A stretch of 64,000 nucleotides of DNA from Symsagittifera roscoffensis (GCF_963678635.1 NC_087063.1:32748599-32812598); one strand, 5' to 3'; shown: positions 40,368 to 52,204, counted from the first letter of the stretch. Translations and numbers: made by a program. The notes: a model not told the origin generated them from the letters alone.

Positions 40368-40776
40368 ATGATGAGCAGCAAGATTGGATCCCTCAACCGT
40401 TCCCTTTCCCTTTCATACCCATCCAACCTCCAACGTCACTCTCAGATCTTACCAGTTTTTGGTTTCACTCCCTACCATGAATCATTCTTTATTAATAATT
40501 CACCAAGCATGGATTCAGATGACACTTCGACAAACACAGTTTTTCACACAATCTGACAATTTAACAACTCTGATATTGAAACTCCGGATGATTTCGCAGA
40601 CTCCGAGCCTAACCCATCCACTTTTTGCCAACCCCCCTTTCAACCACTCCATACCCAAAATCCCGATGAGCCTTCCTCAGCCCCTTCTTCCTACCCTGAT
40701 GCAACCCCAATTTACTCCCCAATGACTAGCGGCCCACCAGACCACTCTAGCCCCGTTGATACAGAACTCGAAAACT
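40368..40776 (+). pseudogene. Pro/Ser-rich ORF, copy 1, broken
   Basis: Matches the open 136-aa frame at 51794-52204, but a C-to-G change at about 40555 gives a TGA after 62 codons. Ser/Thr/Pro/Asp-rich with no recognised domain. Confidence 0.55.
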
Positions 40777-41018
40777 AACTAGACAACTTCATAACTTTCC
40801 AACAACAGCTACAACCCCCTAACACACTAAACATTCATCACCTCTCACAAATCATGACATCCTCAGAATCCTCCAACATCGCATCCGCTACTGTAGAAAC
40901 CTGAGCCCACCGAGTATTTAAACGAAAACTCCCCAATACCCCAGTCCCTTCTAACTCTCGACCAGCTCAAACAACTTCGAATCATTCACTTCATACTAAC
41001 ACAAAAGAGTTTCTCTAA

Positions 41019-41450
41019 GTGTGCTTACCATTTTTTCCACAATATACTTACTATCACTCAAATTCTAACGACGATCAACCAAATTACGTTATCGAAAATG
41101 CCTTAAATCCCACACTTTCATGGACCTCACATTATCATTTCAGTAATCCTTTATCACTTCCACTAGGTAATAATCCAGACAACAAGGGTTTATGTCACAC
41201 TAGACTATATCACCTAGCCACAGCACTTCATGAAAAACAATTCACAACCATCGGATTAAACCAAACACTAAATAGATTCACTGTAAAAAAAGCTAACCGA
41301 TTTTCCAATAAACATTATGATCACGCCAATGCACTATCCAATGAAGATAACTTTTTAGATGATGATACTAACGCTAACCCCCAACTAGCTGAAAATTTTT
41401 TCTTCAAATCACAATATGTAATTCCTATAAACTGCTTGAAAAAATTATGA
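41019..41450 (+). pseudogene. Unknown 143-aa ORF of the retroelement remnant, copy 1
   Basis: Contains FPQYTYYHSNSNDDQPNYVI and LYHLATALHEKQFTTIGLNQ. A similar ORF with few changes is at 52445. Coding-like sequence continues to about 42090 with stops between, so it is a piece of a larger decayed gene. It could be a capsid or nucleoprotein-like gene, but this is not supported by a motif. Confidence 0.4.
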
Positions 41451-42534
41451 TCACATTATATCCACAGCACTTCGCGACACAAAAGCCCACGAATCCTATT
41501 TCATTAAACTTAACCTTTTTCACTAGCCTTTATTTTCCTAACACCAAAAGAACGTGACTTAAACTGCTCGCATCAAACAATGTTACGCACAAAACAAACT
41601 CACACATACACTTTATATAAATTCATACAACATCATTACACAACTAATACACCATCACAAAACCCATCGATTTCAATTTAATCTCCGAATACACTTCACC
41701 ATTCTTCTTAAACTTCACATAATGTATAAAAAACACTAAAATCCAGGGAATCATTAGAAACTACGACCCTATCCGACAAATGTATATATTCTGCCCACTA
41801 ACCCGAAATGAATACCGTCCACTAATTGTATCTCACGAATATATAAAATCCGCTGAAATCCCAATCCTAGAATATATTGACAACACTAAATAAAATCATA
41901 AGCTTTTCAATCTGATCCAAAACACACCGCATGAATTCTTATTAAGTAGCGAAGAGCACAAGATCATCAAAGCACTTGAACTGCTTTGGCCTCTACTGCG
42001 AACGAAATATATCACCCGCTTGCTTGCTAATGTTCTAACATCATCGAACGTCATTCACGATTTTTTCCCGAATGGAATTTTTGCTGATGATCAAGTAAGT
42101 ATAATTATGTATCTTACACTAATAAATTCAAACACAAATAATCATTCTTTTTTAAGGTTTTACTTTCTTTTTTAGATCTCATCACACAATCATCTAAAAC
42201 AAACAAAAACAAATTAAAAAAATGAAAACTTCTTTCTCGAAATTCTAGACTCGTATTAACAAATCGCAGTATATTTGAAAAGCAGTAAAATGTTCCCCCA
42301 AATAGCAGTAAATTAAAAAATAATCCTCAAAGCAGTAAATTCATAAATTAAATCTCGCAAAAGCAATAAAATTAATATTTCAATGTAGTAAATTCATAAA
42401 AAATCGCAGATAAATTAAAAAAGTACTAATTTTTTTACAAGACGCTTCTTTTATAGGTTTGTTTCATTCACTTGCCCATAAAACTTTCTCCACAATCGCA
42501 CAGCTCGCCCACGAAGAATTGTTTAAATAATGAA

Positions 42535-42999
42535 TTAATAGTTTTATTTCTCTTTCTCACTGATAACAACTCTAACCAGTTTTCCCACGTTTCAAATTTT
42601 CCTTTACCCGGTTGGAAGGAATTATACAGTAAATTAAAGTAACCAACGCAGCTTACTAACGTCACAAAACCATAAACTAATAGCATGACTAAGAAAGAAA
42701 AACCCACGGTACCCAAACCAGATTAAATCAGATTAAAACTGAATAAATGATTCTTCAAGTACACTTTCAAGTCTTACCACAATCGAATAAAACACAATAA
42801 AGTCAAATAACAAAACCAAACCAAAAGATTCAATTTTTGAGAAAAGGACACAACCAAAACAAAAAGAGAAAAACAGGTAATAAAAACGAAACAAAAGTTT
42901 GAACACAAAAAAGACTCTGCTTAAAGAGACCATAAAAAGTTAACTCACACGTGGCCTAACCCACCAGAAGGATGTCGCTCGAAGTATATGCCCACACCG
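42535..42999. other. Unique spacer, no recognised gene
   Basis: Between the end of the segmental duplication and the Polinton relic. Two short hydrophobic minus-strand ORFs (42468-42716, 42733-42933) show no motif. Confidence 0.4.
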
Positions 43000-43700
43000 T
43001 GGGATACTGTTGGTAAAACTAGTGTATCAATCCGGTAGCATCGTGCAAAATAGCGGGCAGTCGTAAAATTCTGAAATTTTTAAGTATTTGTCCAGGAAAG
43101 AGTTATCAATACCAATCAAGCCACCATAAGGTTTTAACTCAATTAAAATGTCGTAGTTAAGATTATCAGAACTAACAAAAAAACAGATAATGCAGCCTGA
43201 AAAATTTTTCGTCGGTTAGAATTATCAGGATAAGTTTATGACAGAGTCGTATAATTTTCGTGAATTATTTTTAAATCAATAGAAGTTACTCTGCTTTTTG
43301 CAATTTCATTGTTCATTTTTTTGCAACACCTGTCCAACCTGCTAAATTTCAAGCCAGTGGAAATAAAAGTGACCTTGCAGATACCAATTAGACTCATTAA
43401 GCTAACGGTGGTAAGTAATTAAATAAACCACCGGAAATACACACGGAAGTATCAATATCTTCAGTACACCAAATTCCCTCTAACTTCAATTTTCTCATTT
43501 CAAAATTTGACAAATTTATCATTTGGTATATTTTGACCAGAAATGGCCTCCGCCTTTAAAAAGTAATTTCAATTTACTGCGTTTTCTTCATAAAAAATGG
43601 GTCAAGTTAAGGAATTAGTTTACTGCAGCCAACAGTTAAGCTACGCTGCCAAAATCGCCGGCAAATTTTTATTATATACCATAAAAGTCAATTCTCCGTT
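43000..43700 (-). pseudogene. Decayed fragment of a second, divergent Polinton
   Basis: The minus strand of about 43030-43330 encodes, through stops and frameshifts, a homologue of the 135-aa Polinton gene (VTSIDLKIIHE; PYGGLIGIDNSFLDKYLK). The block 43618-43690 in reverse complement repeats the Polinton left non-coding motif (ATTTTGGCAGCGTAGCTTAA, 19733-19752). Amino-acid identity is clearly lower than between copies of the intact element, so this is an older related insertion, rearranged so that left-arm and accessory pieces are now adjacent. Confidence 0.7.
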
Positions 43701-43822
43701 CACTTACAAATTTCAACTAGGTTGAAAGTTCTTTTGCCCGAAACAAATATAACAATTTTCATGATTCATATAATTAACCAGGACTAATAATTAGGACCCC
43801 AAAAAAGGAATTAGAAAGAATT

Positions 43823-44029
43823 TTGTATCGTGTCCCTTGTTGCTAAGCTAAGCTGAGCAAGATCATAAGTAGGGGGTCTTCTGTTTTTGGGTGGAAAATA
43901 TTTTCGTTTACAAAATCCTAGGATGAGGGTCCTCCAAGAAATTAAGGACCCTTTCCTACGATTTTGCTTTACGTGAGGCCCTTCCCCCCCTGAGGAAGGA
44001 CACCCCTTAGGATCCGGGACACGATACAA
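43823..44029. mobile_element. Short MITE with 14-bp terminal inverted repeats
   Basis: TTGTATCGTGTCCC at 43823-43836 and its exact complement at 44016-44029 enclose 207 bp. No clear target duplication. Superfamily not determined. Confidence 0.55.
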
Positions 44030-44342
44030 TACTACAATACAATATTCGTATTTAAATGCCCAAAAGTTTTTATCGAAGTATATACATATATATTCTTTTA
44101 TCAAAGAAAAATTATACGTTTGTGTATATAATTCTTAATGCATTTCATTGGTATTTGAGCGTTGATCTTCCATTTTATTATCGTAGTGTTTGCAGATAGA
44201 GGAGATAGCAATTTTCTGAACAAATAAGATATTTCATTTCACGTGACTATTAAAGAAGAAGTAATCATCTCTCTGACATTACAGCCGTTATTTGAACACT
44301 GAACATTATAAAAGTTATTGAACTTGAAATATTCGTTCGAAA

Positions 44343-44603
44343 ATGATTGGGATCTGCGTTGCTGGATTTGTAGGTCTGCTAACGTTGCTAATGTGGGCTT
44401 GGTCTAAAGTCAGACCCCGCAATTTTCCTCCCGGACCAGTGAGACTGCCTTTTTTCAACAACCTCCTCAGCGTGTCCATGGATGAAAATTTGGCTTGTAA
44501 ACTGGAAAAACTCCACAAAAAATATGGCTCTATGGTATCTCTGGCGATCGCTGGAAGCAGCACTTGGGATGTGTGGATCAATGATTTCGACATCGTCAAA
44601 CAG
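44343..44603 (+). pseudogene. Cytochrome P450 exon 1, copy 2
   Basis: Eighty-seven codons, nearly identical to 10897-11157, with the same TATA box (44307-44314) and CAG|GTTGAA donor. This copy keeps VRLPFFNNLL, the usual hinge proline, so it may be closer to the functional form. No exon 2 was found in the following 19 kb of window. Confidence 0.7.
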
Positions 44604-44863
44604 GTTGAATTCAGATTTTTATTTAAAAAACATAGATCGAAGGGAAGAGTTTTTAATATTCAAATCTAAATTTCTAGTCTTAAGACATGACTCATTTTTA
44701 AAATATAATCGATTCGAAAGCGCTAAATTTGAAGGCATAAAATCAATGTTTTAAAGGAATGCTTACCAAAGAACAATATAGCTCAATGTCATTTTAAGTG
44801 AATATGCCTCTGAAAAATTTGCCTCGGAAATTTGTCTGAAACTTTAAATAATTGATTGACAAC

Positions 44864-45272
44864 CAGGGGCGGATCTAGAGTTTTCTCGAGGGGGGAGGGC
44901 GGATTTTCAAAAAAATTTCAAAAATTTAGTCGACTTTTTTTTATTGATCGGCTAAAATGGGTTTCCGAGCTTTCCCAAAGTACTAAAAAGACCCTGTTTT
45001 GGCCAAATTTTCCATCACCTTGTGCAAAATTTTGAAAAACAGGCCATAAATGGCTTTTTTAGGCACTTTTTAGAAAACTTTGAACAAAAAATTGCATTTT
45101 TTCGGAGCGCGCTCTTCCATTAAAATTAGAGTACAAATTGGCGCCAGAGGCGCTCTTAGAAAAGTTTTGGAGTCCGTCAGCCAAAAATTAATATCCCAAA
45201 ATATTATTGAGGGGGGGACCTTTTGGGTCGGCAGGGGATCGAATCCTTGAGAGGGGGGGAGAGGAGGAAGCG
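44864..45272 (+). mobile_element. hAT MITE, 3'-truncated, copy in block 2
   Basis: Begins CAGGGGCGGATCTAGAG directly after GACAAC. Its first bases form the unoccupied LINE target AACCAG (44861-44866). Same truncated right end as the block 1 copy. Confidence 0.65.
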
Positions 45273-47364
45273 GACTTATATTCATTTAGACATAAAAATA
45301 ACGATGGTAACCGACCGATTGTCTCCGATGCACAAACAATTTTTGCCATTTTTATTCAATCCTACTTTTCCCTAAGTGGATTGTAGTTTCCCTTTCAGAT
45401 TATAGTGGAACATTCAGCGCCTATAATTTCAATTTTTGATTTCACTTGGTTTTCGTTTGTGCAAACAAAGTATGCTCTTTCCAATACTCGTCAAACGCTC
45501 AGGGTCGCTCTCGTGTTTGAAGTGCTGATGACATCGTTTTAGCGCTAAGCTAATTCTGGACGCGCCCGTTGTGACTATCCCATTAGAACCAGTTGTAAAC
45601 TAAAAGTTCTAATTGATTATAAATTTAATTCTCTATTTCTATAAAATATTCCTGGCTGACCAATCGTATTCCATCTCTAATATTTACACTTAATTGTAAG
45701 TGCTGAAACTACTTGTAGTTTCAGCAATAGAGCAATTTGAATTATACTTAGAATACAGTTGTTCTTTTTCTGGAAACTAACTAGCATAAACCAGTATACA
45801 CTAGATCTATTGAGACTAGGAGATAAAAGAGTAAGATTAAGATTGGTATTAGACTAAGAAGTTGCACAAAACTATCCGGCAAAAATAATATAGCGTGACG
45901 AACAGACGGAGTACTTTATCTGAAAATACCCTATGAATACAGAACCAAGTACATAACTCAGAAAAAATCATTAATAACATATCATAATTAAAACTAAATT
46001 AACAAAGAAAGTTATATATACAAACAATAAACGCAGTTTGTATAGATTTTTTAAAGCCCAAAAGACGAGCAGCAAAGGAGACGACAACCCAATCACATTC
46101 ATTCCAACTCCGGAATGGCAAATCTATTCGATTTGCTGCCTAAACTTACTACCCTCAAAGGATTTAAAGTAGCGACTCAGCATCGCAGCAAAGGGGAACC
46201 ATTGAACCAGACCAATGGCCATCTTGATGTTGACTACACGTAAAAATCCTAGTCACTTGGCACTTTACACGGGAATGTCGAACTTCACCCTGCACGTAGT
46301 CTCGCTCTAAACTTAACGAAAACGATACGTCATTGCATCGATCAGAAGTCTTGACACAATCACCCAAGACTACCACAATCAACGAGACCCATCTAGAGAT
46401 ACAAACATAACAATCTTTTCCCGTCAAACACAAACAGCCACACTTCTCCTTTCTCCATGAAATAATTACTCTTTTAAACAAAAAAAACCCTAAAATTAAA
46501 AAAATTTACCACATGAGATTTAAAAAATCTCAACAACGACAATCAACGCGACGTCGAAATCAACCAAAAAAAGATTACAAAAACCTTCATTCCGCAATCT
46601 AAAAAATTAAAGAAAGTTGAATTTCAAAACCCTCTTTCAAACTAATTATCATTTTGAAACTTTCAGAAATACAACACCTTATGACATGGTTTCTAATCAA
46701 AAACCACGGAAACTAATAATACTCACAAAAAACTCCTCAACCAATACACCAGGTTATGGCCAAACTACAAAAGAATTAATGTGTTATATTCTACCATTAC
46801 ATACACACGATGAAGACAATTTTCATCACCCACAAATTTTAAAAATAGCCTCCGGCACACATACCGAAAGGATTTTAAACAGAAATAACACACAATATCA
46901 AAATTCACAACAAAACTATAGAAGTAGTACACGTAAACATCAAAGACAATTTAAGCAAGTACAATCAACTGAAGAAACTCAATTAGACCCTCCCGCTATT
47001 TATAACACAGAAACCACAGAACTACAACTAAATCATGTAATTTACGAATCCACTGACGATGAGAGCAAAACAGAAAGTATGCTTTCAATAATCATGCTTC
47101 AGATTAAAAACGAATACGAAACACCATTAGAATCAAATTATTATCAAAACAATAATAATCATTTCCAAAACCCCTATAATATTCAAGAAAAAACAGTTTA
47201 TACTGAACAAGAACTGAACGGAAGTTCAAGCACAAACAATATATATCAGAATACATTGAATACTATACAAATAACCAAAAAAAACTTTGGACAATCCCAC
47301 TTCTCTTAGAAAGTCCAAAAAGTAAAAATTATCAATCACCAGACCTCGAAAAGATTTTTTAATA
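45273..47364 (+). mobile_element. Retroelement leader and gag, second copy
   Basis: Leader with the palindrome at about 45701, a gag-like ORF and the start of the protease region. Cut at 47364, where a 14-G run joins it to another copy of the MITE tail plus leader. Confidence 0.6.
46686..47309 (+). CDS. Gag-like ORF, second copy
   Basis: 207 aa from MVSNQKPRKL, differing from the first copy by a few substitutions; an upstream in-frame TTG would extend it to 230 codons. Same composition and position as the copy at 16535. Confidence 0.5.
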   Translation: MVSNQKPRKLIILTKNSSTNTPGYGQTTKELMCYILPLHTHDEDNFHHPQILKIASGTHTERILNRNNTQYQNSQQNYRSSTRKHQRQFKQVQSTEETQLDPPAIYNTETTELQLNHVIYESTDDESKTESMLSIIMLQIKNEYETPLESNYYQNNNNHFQNPYNIQEKTVYTEQELNGSSSTNNIYQNTLNTIQITKKNFGQSHFS

Positions 47365-48719
47365 GGGGGGGGGGGGGGAGGAGGAAGCGGCCTTATATTC
47401 ATTTAGACATAAAAATAACGATCATAACCGACCGATTGTCTCCGATGCACAAACAATTTTTGACATTTTCATCTTGAGCCTGCGCATTCAATCCTACTTT
47501 TCCCTAAGTGGATTGTAGTTTCCCTTTCAGATAATAGTGTAACATTCAGCGCCTATAATTTCATTTTTTGATTCACTTGGTTTTCGTTTGTGCAAACAAA
47601 GTATGCTGTTTCCAATACTTGTCAAACGCTCAGGGTCGCTCTCGTGTTTGAAGTGCTGATGACATCGTTTTAGCGCTAAGCTAATTCTGGACGCGCCCGT
47701 TGTGACTATCCCATTAGAACCAGTTGTAAACTAAAAGTTCTAATTGATTATAAATTTAATTCTCTATTTCTATAAAATATTCCTGGCTGACCAATCGCAT
47801 TCCATCTCTAACATTTACTCTTAATTGTAAGTGCTGAAACTACTTGTAGTTTCAGCACTAGAGCAATTTGAATTAAACTTAGAATACAGTTGTTCTCTTT
47901 CTGGAAACTAACTAGCATAAACCAGTATACACTAGATCTATTGAGACTAGGAGATATAAGAGTAAGATTAAGATTGGTATTAGACTAAGAAGTTGCACGA
48001 AACTATCCTGCCAAAAATAATATAGCGTGACGAACAGACGGAGTAGTTTATCTGAAAATACCCTATGAATACAGAACCAAGTACATAGCTCAGAAAAAAA
48101 TCATTAATAACAAATCATAATTAAAACTAAATTAACAAAGAAAATTATATATAAAAACGATAAACGCAGTATGTATAGGTTTTTTAAAGCCCAAAAGACG
48201 AGCAGCAAAGGAGACGACAACCCAATCACATTCATTCCAACTCCGGAATGGCAAATCTATTCGATTTGCTGCCTAAACTCACTACCCTCAAAGGATTTAA
48301 AGTAGCGACTCAGCATCGCAGCAAAGGAAAACCATTGAACCAGACCAATGGCCATCTTGATGTTGACTAGACTTACAAATCCTAGTCACTTGGCACTTTA
48401 CACGGAAATGTCGAACTTCACCCTGCACGTAGTCTCGCTCTAAACTTAACGAAAACGATACATCATTGCATCGATCAGAAGTCTTGACACAATCACCCAA
48501 GACTACCACAATCAACGAGACTCATCTAGAGTTACAAACATAACAATCTTTTCCCGTCAAACACATACAGCCACACTTCTCCTTTCTCCATGAAGTCATT
48601 ACTCTTTTAAACAAAAAAAACCCTAAAATTAAAAAAATTTTACCACATGAGATAAAAAAATCTCAACAACGACAATCAACGCGACTTCGAAATCAACCAC
48701 AAAAAGATTACAAAAACCT
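47365..48719 (+). repeat. Partial tandem duplicate: MITE tail plus retroelement leader
   Basis: Starts with a 14-G run and GAGGAGGAAGCGGCC (MITE tail), then the complete leader including the palindrome (about 47830) and a short ORF MANLFDLLPKLTTLKG at about 48249. Breaks off in ACAAAAACCT. There is no gag in this copy. Confidence 0.7.
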
Positions 48720-49924
48720 GTTACTTGTCAAACGCTCAGGGTCGCTCTCGTGTTTGAAGTGCTGATGACATCGTTTTAGCGCTAAGCTAATTCTGGACGC
48801 GCCCGTTGTGACTATCCCATTAGAACCAGTTGTAAACTAAAAGTTCTAATTGATTATAAATTTAATTCTCTATTTCTATAAAATATTCCTGGCTGACCAA
48901 TCGTATTCCATCTCTAATATTTACACTTAATTGTAAGTGCTGAAACTACTTGTAGTTTCAGCAATAGAGCAATTTGAATTATACTTAGAATACAGTTGTT
49001 CTTTTTCTGGAAACTAACTAGCATAAACCAGTATACACTAGATCTATTGAGACTAGGAGATAAAAGAGTAAGATTAAGATTGGTATTAGACTAAGAAGTT
49101 GCACAAAACTATCCGGCAAAAATAATATAGCGTGACGAACAGACGGAGTACTTTATCTGAAAATACCCTATGAATACAGAACCAAGTACATAGCTCAGAA
49201 AAAAATCATTAATAACAAATCATAATTAAAACTAAATTATCAAAGAAAATTATATATAAAAACGATAAACGCAGTATGTATAGGTTTTTTAAAGCCCAAA
49301 AGACGAGCAGCAAAGGAGACGACAACCCAATCACATTCATTCCAACTCCGGAATGGCAAATCTATTCGATTTGCTGCCTAAACTCACTACCCTCAAAGGA
49401 TTTAAAGTAGCGACTCAGCATCGCAGCAAAGGAAAACCATTGAACCAGACCAATGGCCATCTTGATGTTGACTAGACTTACAAATCCTAGTCACTTGGCA
49501 CTTTACACGGAAATGTCGAACTTCACCCTGCACGTAGTCTCGCTCTAAACTTAACGAAAACGATACATCATTGCATCGATCAGAAGTCTTGACACAATCA
49601 CCCAAGACTACCACAATCAACGAGACTCATCTAGAGTTACAAACATAACAATTTTTTCCCGTCAAACACATACAGCCACACTTCTCCTTTCTCCATGAAG
49701 TCATTACTCTTTTAAACAAAAAAAACCCTAAAATTAAAAAAATTTTACCACATGAGATAAAAAAATCTCAACAACGACAATCAACGCGACTTCGAAATCA
49801 ACCACAAAAAGATTACAAAAACCTTCATTCCGCAATCTAAAAAAATAAAGAAAATTGAATTTCAAAAACCCTCTTTCAAACTAATTATCATTTTGAAACT
49901 TTCAAAAATACAACACCTTATGAC

Positions 49925-50548
49925 ATGGTTTCTAATCAAAAACCACGGAAACTAATAATACTCACAAAAAACTCCTCAACCAATACACCAGGTTATGGCC
50001 AACCTACAAAAGAATTAATGTGTTATAATCTACCATTACATACACACGATGAAGACAATTTTCATCACCCACAAATTTTAAAAATAGCCTCCGGCACACA
50101 TACCGAATGGATTTTAAACAGAAATAACACACAATATCAAAATTCACAACAAAACTATAGAAGTAGTACACGTAAACATCAAAGACAAATTAAGCAAGTA
50201 CAATCAACTGAAAAAACTCAATTAGACCCTCCCGCTATTGATAACACAGAAACCACAGAACTACAACTAAATCATGTAATTTACGAATCCACTGACGATG
50301 AGAGCAAAACAGAAACCATGCTTTCAATAATCATGCTTCAGATTGAAAACGAATACGAAACACCATTAGAATCAAATTATTGTCAAAACAATAATAATCA
50401 TTTCCAAAACCCCTATAATATTCAAGAAAAAACAGTTTATACTGAACAAGAACTGAACGGAAGTTCAAGCACAAACAATATATATCAGAATACATTGAAT
50501 ACTATACAAATAACCAAAAAAAACTTTGGACAATCCCACTTCTCTTAG
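49925..50548 (+). CDS. Gag-like ORF, fourth copy
   Basis: 207 aa, MVSNQKPRKL start, with scattered substitutions relative to the other two. It remains open. Confidence 0.5.
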   Translation: MVSNQKPRKLIILTKNSSTNTPGYGQPTKELMCYNLPLHTHDEDNFHHPQILKIASGTHTEWILNRNNTQYQNSQQNYRSSTRKHQRQIKQVQSTEKTQLDPPAIDNTETTELQLNHVIYESTDDESKTETMLSIIMLQIENEYETPLESNYCQNNNNHFQNPYNIQEKTVYTEQELNGSSSTNNIYQNTLNTIQITKKNFGQSHFS

Positions 50549-50584
50549 AAAGTCCAAAAAGTAAAAATTATCAATCACCAGACC

Positions 50585-50705
50585 TCGAAAAGATTTTTTA
50601 ATAGACTCAGGAGCAGAATTAATTATAATAAAAATTCCCACATGGAAAAAAATACAAAAATTACATCCAAAATTAATACCCTCTAAAACCTCAAGCAAAT
50701 TAGCT
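50585..50705 (+). pseudogene. Aspartic protease fragment
   Basis: Reads FLIDSGAELIIIKIPTW and continues about 20 codons (LHPKLIPSKTSSKLATT) before a stop and the deletion. The D-S-G-A motif identifies a retroviral/Ty3-type protease. Better preserved than the copy at 17195. Confidence 0.6.
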
Positions 50706-50769
50706 ACAACTTAAACAGGATACAAGTTTACAGCAAAATAATCCCCATATTCTACAAAAAAAGTACATT

Positions 50770-51380
50770 TTGCAGCAAAATAATCCCCATATTCTACAAA
50801 AAAAAGTACATTTTGTTGACACACTTTCTAGAAGAACATATTTTTGGAATACAGCTGTCCCATGTGGATCTGAAAATAGCCACAAGGTTGTACAGTTAAA
50901 TCCCGATGAAGATAAATATTATCTTCACACACCATATCCTACACTTATGCAACCATTCAAGAAGTTTTCACCAGAAAGTATCAAAGCTATTGCTAGAAAC
51001 CCAAAAATAGATTTACAATCAATAGGTATATACTCTAGATCAGATATACAATATTAGATCAGCACAAGAAATCCTCACAAAATTGGATACAATACAAAGA
51101 CAATCCATTGATCAGAACTTAAGGAAACTTGCAGAAACCGCAGGATTTTCAGACATCTATAAACAAGACTACAGTGGATACTTTAAAGATATAAAAGGGT
51201 ACATTTATTTAAATGATGAAAAATACCGTCCACAAGATATATCGCCCATCAATATCTTTAGTTTTGTAAAATTGAAAAGTGAACTAATCGCCTTGCTAGG
51301 ATGGCCCTACTATATCTTAGAAAGATTGACTATTTTATGTGCAATGCTTAACTTTTCTGGTTCTCTCTTTTCATTATAGA
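50770..51380 (+). pseudogene. Env-like glycoprotein remnant, copy 2 (C-terminal part)
   Basis: Two open segments (50770-51057 and 51083-51379) separated by a stop. They contain RRTYFWNTAVPCGSENSHK and a C-terminal hydrophobic span (LIALLGWPYYILERLTILC) that would be the membrane anchor. The N-terminal part is deleted. Not functional. Confidence 0.45.
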
Positions 51381-51695
51381 AAAGAATCTATAATACATGC
51401 GCAATGCACACACAAGTAAACAAACCAGCAAGTGTAGCACGCATACTCTTCAACCTCAATTAACTAAAAATTTTTAGACGCTCAAATAAATTAATTTAAC
51501 AAAAAACTATCAACTACACCTAATGCATTTGAAAATTCACAAGACAAAACAAGAACAACACCTATTGCACTACAATTATACACTTTACATAATAACCATC
51601 CATTATCTTTAGTACCACGAAATTACAGGAATATAGTCCTAAGAGAGCACATCTCTACAAGTCATAGTTATTCAGAACGCCCAGTTACTCAAATT

Positions 51696-51701
51696 ATAAC
51701 A
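51696..51701. other. Unoccupied Polinton target site
   Basis: In the second duplication copy the sequence AAATTATAACACAATAACC runs straight through where copy 1 has ATAGCA, the Polinton, then ATAGCA. Confidence 0.85.
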
Positions 51702-51793
51702 CAATAACCAAATGTAGAAGAAACGTTTGAACAAAGTATCGAACAGCCACATACCATTAACTTCCGTTCTTAGAACAATCATCTGTTTAGCCC

Positions 51794-52204
51794 ATGATGA
51801 GCCGCAAGATTGGATCCCTCAACGGTTCCCTTTCCCTTTCATACCCATCCAACCTCCAACGTCACTCTCAGATCTTACCATTTTTTGGTTTCACTCCCTA
51901 CCATGAATCATTCTATATTAATAATTCACCAAGCATGGATTCAGATGACACTTCGACAAACACAGTTTTTCACACAATCTCACAATTTAACAACTCTGAT
52001 ATTGAAACCCCAGATGAATTCGCAGACTCCGAGCCTAACCCATCCACTTTTTGCCAACCCCTCTTTCAACCACTCCATACACAAATTCCCGATGAGCCTT
52101 CCTCAGCCCCTTCTTCCTACCCTGATGCCACCCCAATTTACTCCCCAATGACTAGCGGCCCACCAGACCACTTTAGCCCCGTTGATACAGAACTCGAAAA
52201 CTAA
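51794..52204 (+). CDS. Pro/Ser-rich ORF, copy 2
   Basis: 136 aa open frame (MDSDDTSTNTVFHTISQFNN; PDEPSSAPSSYPDATPIYSP). Low-complexity and acidic, no domain. It is the intact counterpart of the broken copy at 40368. Probably a remnant of a larger retroelement gene, since coding-like sequence continues past its stop. Confidence 0.4.
   Translation: MMSRKIGSLNGSLSLSYPSNLQRHSQILPFFGFTPYHESFYINNSPSMDSDDTSTNTVFHTISQFNNSDIETPDEFADSEPNPSTFCQPLFQPLHTQIPDEPSSAPSSYPDATPIYSPMTSGPPDHFSPVDTELEN

Larger units (their letters stand above)
10598..42534 (+). repeat. Segmental duplication, copy 1 (interrupted by a LINE and a Polinton)
   Basis: The segments 10598-11420, 14713-19322 and 40267-42534 match 44044-53961 in the same order and orientation with a few per cent divergence. 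Content: P450 exon 1 with promoter, hAT MITE, retroelement leader, gag, protease and env-like remnants, then a third ORF region. The differences are large insertions: the LINE (11421-14712) and the Polinton (19323-40266). Homology stops at about 42534, after a shared GAAGAATTGTTTAAATAATG. Confidence 0.8.
40273..42534 (+). mobile_element. Env-bearing retroelement remnant, right part (copy 1)
   Basis: Continues the element interrupted by the Polinton and matches 51702-53961. It holds two ORF remnants (40368-40776 and 41019-41450) and further coding-like sequence to about 42090, ending at a CAA|GTAAGT donor-like site. This is followed by a tract of CAGTAAATT-type repeats (42270-42420). No LTR recognised. 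Confidence 0.5.
48723..50741 (+). mobile_element. Retroelement leader, gag and protease, fourth copy
   Basis: Begins inside the leader (ACTTGTCAAACGCTC), then repeats leader, gag-like ORF and protease motif before the deletion junction near 50740. A 38-bp tandem duplication (CAGCAAAATAATCCCCATAT) lies at 50732-50815. Confidence 0.6.
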
